DNA of 63,368 bases. It comes from Cylindrotheca closterium (lineage: Eukaryota; Bacillariophyta; Bacillariophyceae; Bacillariales; Bacillariaceae). The notes beneath the pieces were generated by a model, which did not search any database, was not told where the DNA came from, and saw only the letters and a list, made by a program, of their open reading frames with translations. This document shows, in pieces, positions 24,234 through 32,326 of the stretch. Each line of letters starts with the position of its first letter. The first letter of the stretch is position 1. Position numbers and translations under genes: made by a program. The stretch spans positions 1 through 63,368 of the forward strand of contig CAKOGP040000458.1 in NCBI GenBank assembly GCA_933822405.4, written 5' to 3'.

Positions 24234-25229
24234 CTAGTACCAAGCACTCCATTCATTCACTGCTTGTTCGTAGGCACCAACCATCTCCAAGTCCTGGGTG
24301 GCCAGTACATCATTGACACAATCCTTGATGGAAATAGGATCGGACATGACTCGGAAACAAGCGAGTTCCGCTTGGGCATAGGAAATTTCCGAGTTGGCCA
24401 AATGGCGTCGGCGTTCTCCGCGTGGATCCTTTGGTTTCCAGCACTGTTCGGGGAATTGGGGGCGAGAGGCTTCCCGGAAGAGTCGCTTTTCGTACGGAAG
24501 GACTTGCCACTGGTCACCACGGTTTGTGAAATCGTCAATGACAGTCACACCATCACGAGCATGTGTTTTCCCAGTCATGTAGTCTCCAAGAAGACCGACC
24601 GTATTGCCAAAGACGGATTTATCGCCATTGAATTGGACACGAACAAACTCCTTGTATACTTGAACAACAATGGAAGCATTGGGATTCAAGTCAATGGTGT
24701 AATGGCGCTTGTAAGCAGAGGGAACGCTCTGGGTGACGGAAAAGCCAGCAAAGGTGTCCAGGTCTCCTTGGTACTCGTAGTTGATCCAGTACTGGGCTTG
24801 CTTTTCATCAGCAGTCGTGGATCCTTCAATCTCTAGAATGTCATTGCCAATCTGAATGGCAATGCTTTGAATGTAGGACCAGTATCCAACAATCTTGGTA
24901 CGGATGTGAACGTGCAATCCAAGGCCTTGGGCAAATACTTCGTCTTTCATCATCACAAGGTCGCACTGACCATCATACTTGTAATGCTGCTCATTGTTCC
25001 AAGTGATGATGTGCGTGTTGCCACCTCCACCAGGTGGTAGTAGTGGCCTTCGTATGGTTACTGAGAGGCCTCCTTCATTGACTGTTGTGTCATATTCGAT
25101 TTCATTTCCTTCGTGACCCTGATTGTGATTGTTCTTTTTGGTGGTGCTGGAAACATCACCACCACCGCCACCAATTGCACGAGCATGGAACAGAACGGTA
25201 GACAAGAGAATGATGATCAATTCGAACTT
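24234..25229 (-). CDS. Secreted VWD-like protein 2
   Basis: 331 residues starting at MKFELIIILLSTVLFHARA, a classic signal peptide. The frame is open for 11 more codons upstream, but this Met is the one conserved in copy 3. After a Gly/Asn/Lys-rich linker comes the VWD-like part: YDGQCDLVMMKDEVFAQGLG, YWSYIQSIAIQIGNDILEIE, SVFGNTVGLLGDYMTGKTHA, GDQWQVLPYEKRLFREASR. A Cys-containing tail follows (AELACFRVMSD, DCVNDVLATQDLEMVGAYEQ). This is the longest and apparently complete member of the trio in the window. It is likely secreted, with unknown ligand. The tail resembles that of other diatom VWD-like proteins. Confidence 0.78.
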   Translation of the reverse strand, partial: KFELIIILLSTVLFHARAIGGGGGDVSSTTKKNNHNQGHEGNEIEYDTTVNEGGLSVTIRRPLLPPGGGGNTHIITWNNEQHYKYDGQCDLVMMKDEVFAQGLGLHVHIRTKIVGYWSYIQSIAIQIGNDILEIEGSTTADEKQAQYWINYEYQGDLDTFAGFSVTQSVPSAYKRHYTIDLNPNASIVVQVYKEFVRVQFNGDKSVFGNTVGLLGDYMTGKTHARDGVTVIDDFTNRGDQWQVLPYEKRLFREASRPQFPEQCWKPKDPRGERRRHLANSEISYAQAELACFRVMSDPISIKDCVNDVLATQDLEMVGAYEQAVNEWSAWY

Positions 25230-25366
25230 CATGGTAAATAGATATGCTGTATGGATTTCCAAAATGATGAAAAAACTTGTGAAAGAATAGCTATATTTTG
25301 AATGTTATACGACGTGCGGTGCATGATTAGAGATATCGAGGTTCACGTACAATATTTTCTAATTTT

Positions 25367-25441
25367 CCAGGAACGGCCGGGAAATAGAAATTTAGCATAC
25401 AATTCTTGGGAGTAAATGTTGATTTTCCCGGCCGTCCCAGG
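25367..25441. mobile_element. 75-bp CCAGG hairpin element, copy 1
   Basis: The ends are CCAGGAACGGCCGGGAAA and, inverted, CCTGGGACGGCCGGGAAA. Unit B reads straight through at the matching place (TATTTTCCAGGGATACTTC near 49,775), so this is an insertion into a CCAGG site present once in unit B and twice here. A second copy in the opposite orientation lies at 47,982-48,051. Confidence 0.7.
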
Positions 25442-25918
25442 GATGATACTACTTCACGTTGGGAAACTGCATATCCCGATTCCCCGAAAGGACCGATTTC
25501 ACAATGGAATATCCCCGTAATGTTGTTTTGTGCCGTACGATGGAAGGGCGGAGATACGAAGACATCCAACAAACAATGAGGCCAATACTCACGGTCAACG
25601 AATCCGAAAACGGATTCGGCCCTTGCGCGTTTTTCGCACACTTTTTGCAATTCGTTTTTCTGGCCAAAACACGTCATGACGGATTGCGAAAACGAAACAC
25701 GAATGAATCGGACCAATCAAGCATGAATCAGACCAATCAGAATCCACCAAGATACCTCTTTTTTCTGTTTTGGATACTACTTTGAACTTGTCTCCTTCAT
25801 CTTCGTACTTCACCTCTTCCTGACAGCTTTCAACCGCGCCATAATAACAAAGAGATTGTGACCTAAACCATAAGCACCACACCATAATTATTTAACCGTT
25901 GATTACTAGTACTCTTCA

Positions 25919-26480
25919 TTAACCTACAAATCTTTCATTTGGCACATTGATTGCAGGTGGTGGCTTGTCTCCTTTCCTTGAAGGCCACTGAATCGCATTT
26001 CGCCTCCATATTATATCAAAATATTGGATCAGTTTCGTTCTAAAACTTTTCATAGAGAGACTTCGTACAGGAATAGGCGTTGTCAACGATGGTCCAAGCC
26101 CCTGTGTATTCCACCTCCCTCCATTCAATTCCATCATCATCTAATTCAAGAAGAGTGAAAATGAGGTCCCCATACCGTTCACCCTTTCTGAGTTGATTGG
26201 CAAGTTCGTCAAAGCGGATCAAGGTCTTGTCCGACCATCTACCAGGGTGACCTTTAGTAGTTGAGAGAATGCGCCGGCGGTGGTTGACTGTCATGTTATG
26301 TGTCTGTGTGGGCATTGGAAGCTCGAAGGAATCATGGTGATTCCTCAGCCGGTAAAAATATCTCAGCGTGCCAATGTGGGTGGCATCACCACTTCCAACA
26401 CAACCATTGAAACCTGCCCTTGCATATTCTTCGGAGCACCTTCCTCGAACGTCTTCTGATGTGGCAGGAAGGTACACATA
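25919..26480 (-). pseudogene. Harbinger-type DDE transposase remnant
   Basis: The open segment 26477-26040 carries RAGFNGCVGSGDATHI (first catalytic Asp region), then NHRRRILSTTKGHPGRWSDK, typical of DDE_Tnp_4 transposases, then GAWTIVDNAYS. Adjacent frames on the same strand (to about 26,675) carry further pieces such as CYFWGLFGISDVGGHW, so the gene is broken by at least one frameshift and is too short for a working transposase (usually over 300 residues). Confidence 0.7.
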
Positions 26481-26843
26481 TTTGCGGTACAGAGCTGTTG
26501 AACCCCAATGATGATAAACATGGAGAAAGCGTCGGTGGGTTTCTTCTGAGATTGATGTTGATTCCTCAAGATCATCCAGTGTCCACCCACGTCAGAGATA
26601 CCGAAGAGTCCCCAGAAGTAACAGCTCAGTGGGTGCATGAGATCTCTTGCCAGTGCAATGTTTGGCTGTGTCACTCCATTTTGAAAACAAGGGGCTGGCT
26701 TTCACTTCCTCTAGGTGCTTGAGGTAGGACTAGTTGGATCAACACAGCTTATCAGCCTTGTTGGAGGGCCGTAGGGTTGGGTATTGCCCATGATGACTTG
26801 GATCCTAGAGTTTTGTTGGAATCCGTTCGTTGACGAAAATGTT

Positions 26844-26868
26844 CCCGATTTGCCGCGGGCAAATCGGG
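26844..26868. repeat. Perfect palindrome with 11-bp arms
   Basis: CCCGATTTGCC, GCG, GGCAAATCGGG lies inside the right half of the Harbinger-like element. It may be part of its subterminal structure; function unknown. Confidence 0.75.
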
Positions 26869-27047
26869 AAGATTTTCAGCTTCCAACGGATTACGAATTT
26901 GAGGCTTCAGTGAAGGTTGGTACCAGTAGGGTTTGTACGTTAGTACATAATTTACATACGGTATTTTGGAATTCGTTTTCGGATTCGTTGACCGTGAGTA
27001 TATACCGGTATATTGGCCTGAGATGACCGCGACGAAATCGTACCTCC

Positions 27048-27919
27048 GGATAATACATACCGCAGCATTGAACACTAATAAAGTTCCCACCAAATCTCAC
27101 CAAATATGGAGCCAGCCTTGCCTATTTCAAACAAGATCGGAAAGCCTGCCAATCAGAAAATGCTTCTCCAGCTTGTGACAAGTCAAACATATAGTGAAAA
27201 CACGTCCAGCGATTTTTAGAGGGAAACGTATACTGCAGTTACCCTGTATATGAAAAACATGCATGAGGATATTCGCAGTCGCTAATTCAATGATAGCAGT
27301 AAGAAAAAGGAGAGGGGAAAGATAATGGTAATCAATGGTCTAGACTAGAGCTTATTCAGTTTCCTTCATCTATTCGTCAAGTAAATTTGTCTTGATAAAT
27401 TTGTGTTTTGAATTCACAGTCGTAACTAAATGTCTTGATGTCACCGTCGTAACCCAATAACACGGATGAAGCGGAAGAGAGTTCTCTGCTATCCTTGTTG
27501 AATCCAAAGGTTCTGTTTCGAGAAGTGTTCGCAGAGGGCGACCCGATCCATCGTTTCGGTGGGCTGGATGATTGGATCTCATCGGAAGGGACACCATCCA
27601 TGGTATTTCCCGTGGTCTTGCAAAGTGCAGTCTCCGGAGACTCCTAGATCATCACCACCACTACATCCATCGGATTAGAATAACGCATTATCTCTTCATT
27701 CTCATAGTGTGCATCATGCCATAATGACGCTCATTGGCAGATCGGAAAACAATGATGGATCACAACAAATGACCAAATGACGAGAACAATTTTAAATTGA
27801 ACTTTATCAAATACCGCGCGTGACTATTCAGGTCTATATAATATATAGAAAGTAAGCCTGAATCCAAGCTGTTTTTATGAGTACAATATTAGTGTTCAAT
27901 GCTGCGGTATGTATAATCC
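27048..27919. mobile_element. 872-bp element with 33-bp terminal inverted repeats
   Basis: The left arm 27048-27080 and right arm 27887-27919 are inverted copies with one mismatch by eye; both contain CATACCGCAGCATTGAACAC in one orientation or the other. No transposase is visible inside, so it would be non-autonomous. It abuts the Harbinger-like element and is absent from unit B. The superfamily is not evident and target duplication is not clear. Confidence 0.6.
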
Positions 27920-28098
27920 GCAGCATTTGCCGCGATTCTTTTATTTCTGACAAAAACTGCACAGAGGAATATATTACGCAGTGTGGATGGAAGGAATGAA
28001 CAACAAAACAGTGAATACAACATAAGATTCATTCCTCAGCAAACAAGCTATTTGTATACATATTTGACCTGCTACCGAAGGCGAAGGAACGAATTAGA

Positions 28099-29711
28099 AT
28101 GGGAGGAAGACGTTTCTTTGGATATTTGGGGCTCTGTTGTCTATAGTCGCTCTCTACTTTTTTGGTAACTCACGAAAGTTGCGGGGTTACGGTGCCCCAA
28201 AACGGGAAACAACATATGGCATATCTACACATGATTCAGAGCCAGAATCAGCACCCTCTGACGGCGAGGAAAATACTGATTCGTCGCAACACGAAGGCAG
28301 TGCCGCATTGTTGAATAGTTCATCGAAATACACAAACAAATCATCAGCATCGGCGTCATCAGCATCAGCACCCTCAGCACCCTCATCACCCTCATCACCA
28401 TCACCATCACAGCTGAACAGAGATTCTGCTACAAGCCTGAATTCATCTGAATACGCCGACGCGTCATCAACGTCATCGCATGATCATGCTAACAACCAAA
28501 GCCAGTATAGTAACACGACCTCCCATTCAGCGGATCACACCGAGACGTCGCCAATTCATGCTAGCAACCAAAACCTTTCCGCGAACAACATCTATTACAG
28601 CAATGGCACTCGTGCTGTTGTGAACCATTGGTATGGCTGGCAACCAGATATCAAGACTGCAATGGACTGTACCTGGGTGGAATGTTTGAAGGTGAATCAC
28701 ACATGCAAAACTTGTCGCGATTCGCCAACGGATATGGCAGTGCCCTTTGTCGATCCGGGGGAGGATTGGGTCCCTGATGTCACCATGTTGCGTCGAATGT
28801 TTTTGGACGGTCACGATTCCAATGGGAATCCTTGGCCCCCTCCCTTGCCAAAAGAACTATGCGATGTGGTGAACAGCAGCGAAAACACGAGGAGATTGCT
28901 GGATGAGGCAAAGATAGTTGGAGCGCCAATTTCGAGAACGCCAGAAACAAAGAACAACAAACTTTTGTGTTTCATATATACCATGGAGAGGAAGCACAAC
29001 ACTTCCATTCGAGCGATGCGGGAAACCTGGGCACCAGGCTGTGATGGATTCCTTGCATTCTCGACAAAGTCTGATCCTCGGATACCTGCCATTAGTGTTC
29101 CACATAGGGGAAAGGAAAAGTATGGCAACATGTGGCAAAAGATTCGGAGCATGTTCCAATTTGTTGGGAAACACTATCTATCGGAATTCGATTGGTTCTA
29201 CATGGGTGGCGATGACCTTGTGGTCTATCCGCAAAACTTGAAAAACTATCTTGGAACCATAAATTCGAGCGAACCTCACTATCTCGGGAGACGCTTCAAA
29301 GGAAAAAAAGTGGGCTTTAATACTGGAGGGGCTGGCTACGCCCTCTCGCGACCGGCCCTTCAGTGTTTACTCGCAAACTTGGAGGAACAGGTCTGCGGAC
29401 CATGGAAGATGACATCCCAGGAGGATGTCATGACGGCAATTTGCTTGGAACGTGCCTGTAACATCACGTACGAGGACACACGAGACGATCAAATGCGGGA
29501 GCGATTTCATCATTGGATGCCGGATTTTGAGTATTTCTACAAAGGTGGAAAGTTCTGGTATTATAATTTCATTAAGGAATGGGGAATTCTGTTGGGGAAT
29601 CAAAGCTGCTCGTCCGAAACTGTCAACTTTCATTATATCAAGAATCCAACCATGGCTCGGTACCTTTATCACTATGTCCAAGATGTACAGGGCTGCAATC
29701 GAACCATATGA
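28099..29711 (+). pseudogene. GT31-like glycosyltransferase copy b, start region frameshifted
   Basis: The catalytic frame is open from 28137 to 29711 (about 524 codons) and keeps RAMRETWAPGCD, the EFDWFYMGGDDLVV block and QEDVMTAICLE, so the enzyme domain itself looks sound. The expected start, MGGRRFFGYLG at 28099, is in a different frame. Copy a reads CTCTGTGGTCTAGTCGC, while here it is CTCTGTTGTCTATAGTCGC, a 2-base gain inside the membrane anchor that leads to TAG. No ATG lies in frame between the preceding stop and the stalk. Without an alternative first exon the protein would lose its anchor and start. It is a recent pseudogene or a gene with a changed 5' end. Confidence 0.7.
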
Positions 29712-30049
29712 TGCACTTTTATTTTTAATAAAAGGGATGGTATTGGACACCAAAAAAATTAATGGAGGACAAGAACTTGCATACTCCTATTCTGGTACCT
29801 AAATTCCACATAGTCGAACTAGTCAAAAACGGCCGCCCATCAAAACTTCCAAATATATATATACCGTAAATATATGATACAATTTACATACAATATTCTC
29901 TCATCTATCAACACAGCAACTGTAAACGGCCACCCTACAAAACAAGCACAACACTTCATGTTTGTATTTTATCAGACATATTCATTACATTATATTTAGG
30001 GTAGAAACCCATTCCCCATCCCCTACAGCAGTATATTATGGCTGTTCCA
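29712..30049. other. Convergent 3' spacer GT31-b / coiled-coil fragment
   Basis: AT-rich, no gene. The text TATTCTGGTACC...TCCACATAGTCG (about 29,790-29,815) matches 57,717 onward in unit B and serves as the empty-site reference for the PAT retroelement insertion there. Confidence 0.55.
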
Positions 30050-30963
30050 TTATTCTCTGGGCCGAATCAGTCGCTCTCTAGCTTTTGCCAAACGAAGGTT
30101 CTTGCGTGCTAATTGATATTCGGTTTGAGCTTGTTGAAGATCCAACACAAAGGGTTCCATGTATGTATCTAGACTTGAGACGCCTTCTTCCGCTTGCATC
30201 TGTTTGTAACGCCGCAAAATCTTTTGACGATTGGTTTCTTGCTTGGGCTTAGTCAGTTCTTTAATGACCTTCTCACCATCAAGTCGAGCTTCATTTAGCA
30301 TTTGAATCAAAACATCCTTTTCCTTATGATCTTCTATCAAAGTTGCCTTCTCTTGTGCCACCTGTTCAAGCTTCATAGCCAAGCTGGTGCTCTCTGCAGT
30401 TTGCTGTTTGTAATCAGATTCCAACTGCTGCAACCGCTTGTTTGCTTCCATCAAGGAGGTGTCCAGAGAATCAATCAGCAGACCTTGTTCAGTAGCTTCA
30501 GAGTAAATAGATTTGATCAATTCTTCTTTTTCTTTGAGCTTGATTTTGAACTTTCGAGAATGGTCTTGGAGATCCAGACGCAAACGCATCTTTTCGTCTC
30601 TGACTTGCTCAAGGTGCCCTTGGCGATCATCCAAAATATCTTTCACACGTTTGGACTCATCTTCAAGCTCTGCCTTCAATTGGTGTATCTATGTTTCTTT
30701 TTCTGCAATCTCTTCCGTTCTGTGACGAAGTTGGTACTTTGTTTCATCAAAGTCCTTGAGTTTGTTTTCCAAATGATCAAAAGCTTTCCCTTCAATTTTT
30801 TGATTTCTGTGTCCTTTTCGCTGCGAATCAACACCAAAGAGTCTATGGTCAACTCGTTTTCTTCAAGTTCTTTGACAATGTTAACATTGCTGTGCTTTTC
30901 CGCAAGGAGCCTTTCAAGTCTAGTGATCTTTGTATCCTTTTCATTCAAAGCTTTGTTCAGTAG
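30050..30963 (-). pseudogene. C-terminal fragment of the coiled-coil gene (unit A end)
   Basis: It matches 57,946-58,857, the last ~305 codons of the large coiled-coil gene, with a few percent difference by eye. The fragment is dead. ACA-AAG in the full gene is ACA-TAG here near 30,690, and an extra AA in CAAAAGC near 30,780 shifts the frame. The 5' side ends abruptly at 30,963, where it joins PFK sequence at a shared GATA. It has no start codon or promoter of its own. Confidence 0.88.
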
Positions 30964-31447
30964 CGATACCGAGGCTTTAAGGATCCCACTACCTGGATTC
31001 CTTTGGATGAAAAGGTGGTCCGCAACTTTCACAACATGGGAGGATCCTTCTTGGGAAGTTCCAGGGGTGGTCATGACACCAAGGCCATTGTCGATTCGTT
31101 GGAAAAGGAAGGAATCAATTTATTGTTTGTGACGGGCGGAGATGGAACAGTCCGAGGTGCCGGTATGTTGCTGTCTGCTTGCATTTACGTCGATTGCAGC
31201 ATAATATTGACGTGTTATTGTCGCAAAAATGAAAGACCTCTAACAGATTCGTCAAATCCTTCTATAGCCCTAATCGCAGATGAAGTTCGAAATCGTGGAT
31301 TGGAAATCGCCGTCGCGGTCATTCCCAAAACCATTGACAATGACATTCCTCTCATTGACCGAACCTTTGGATTTGAATCTGCCGTCAATGCGGCCCGGCA
31401 GGCTATTGATGTGGCGGTCACCGAAGCCGAAGGATTTCCGTACGGTC
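30964..31447 (+). pseudogene. Internal fragment of PFK (exon 2 part, intron, exon 3 part)
   Basis: It corresponds to 18,374-18,857 and, read by eye, shows no mismatch, including the 105-bp intron. The left end is the GATA junction with the coiled-coil fragment. The right end (TACGGTCT|GGGG) joins the 5' end of a VWD-1 copy. It includes GGDGT and PKTIDND but lacks start, N-terminal half and C-terminal third, so it cannot make an enzyme. Confidence 0.92.
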
Positions 31448-32040
31448 TGGGGTGCCACGGTCGAAGGGAGATGATTCATCGTGCTGACAGCAGGGCAAAG
31501 GCGTGCTTTCTTTTCTTTGCTTTGCTTTTCTTTTCTTTTGGTGCACAAGCTTGGTGCAGCAGAATACTTGTACAACGCAATGAACCGCAATAGAAACAAT
31601 AGGAACCTCTCCTCTAGAATACTGAAATTCAGTGCGCTCGCGATTTTCATCGAGGTTCACCTAAAAATTGGGCGGAACCTGATTGCGGTGTGACGGACGG
31701 CCGTATATATACAGTACTGTAGGGACACTGAAAAGTTGTTGCGAACCCGGAGGTTTACCAAAAAACGTCACGAACGTGCAACTGATGTGTACTTCCGTGT
31801 TCGCAACAAGCAAATCGCATTCTCCCTATATTGGCGACAATAAGTATAAATATACCGCCCGCATCGGCGACAATAAGATATTGTATGATGGGTATAGCAA
31901 GATCAACTAGGATAGTACTACTATCATAGAGCCTCCCATCCAGCCACCGTAGTGAAGAATGTTTCATCACCACGCATTTTTTGCCTAGTACTATATATTA
32001 TAATAGCCAAACCTTTTGATTCATTCATTATTATTTCTTT
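31448..32040 (-). pseudogene. 5' stub of a VWD-1 copy plus its upstream flank
   Basis: 31,448-31,480 encodes only the first ten residues (MNHLPSTVAP) of the VWD-1 signal peptide. The rest is the upstream flank, alignable to 20,857-21,508 with indels and clearly more divergence than the adjacent PFK fragment. The remainder of VWD-1 and the 3' part of PFK were deleted at the 31,447 junction. The left-flank alignment stops at about 32,040, where the 14-kb element begins. Confidence 0.75.
31737..31810. mobile_element. 74-bp hairpin element, unit B only
   Basis: TTGTTGCGAAC (31737) and GTTCGCAACAA (ending 31810) are inverted. Similarity continues inward as CCGGAGG and CTTCCG. The matching region of unit A (about 21,270-21,330) lacks this stretch. 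It is similar in size to the other tiny hairpins in the window but has unrelated arms. Confidence 0.5.
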
Positions 32041-32326
32041 CGTTCATTCTTATCATTTCATCAATTCATCTTTTGGTATATAAACAAAAACATTTTCGTC
32101 AAGTACCAGGCATCTGCGTAGAATCCCAGGGGGGCCCCTCCGTGTAATTTTCACCGAGCCCTCGTGAAATTTCACAGAAAAAAGATCACCCCCATCCCTT
32201 TTTCCCGTCACTGTTTTGCTTTCCCCTCGAGAAACATCGTCATTGTTTTTTTCTTCCCTCCAGAAATATAGGATACCACTCACACGAAGGTCCACAAGCA
32301 CTTGGGACAAACATCACACGTGAGAG

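Larger units (their letters stand above)
25580..27018. mobile_element. PIF/Harbinger-like DNA transposon remnant
   Basis: GGCCAATA at 25580 and TATTGGCC ending 27018 are inverted ends. The arms continue as CTCACGGTCAACGAATCCG on the left and its inverted copy on the right, after a short extra TACCGGTATATA in the right arm. TGA precedes the left end and follows the right end, fitting the 3-bp duplications of this superfamily. A decayed transposase lies inside. Weaker inverted similarity continues outward (CGGAG-A/G-TACGA at 25549-25559 and 27038-27048), so the exact ends are not certain. The block is absent from unit B, which reads GATGGATGGGGTTCTGACC near 49,883. Confidence 0.7.
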
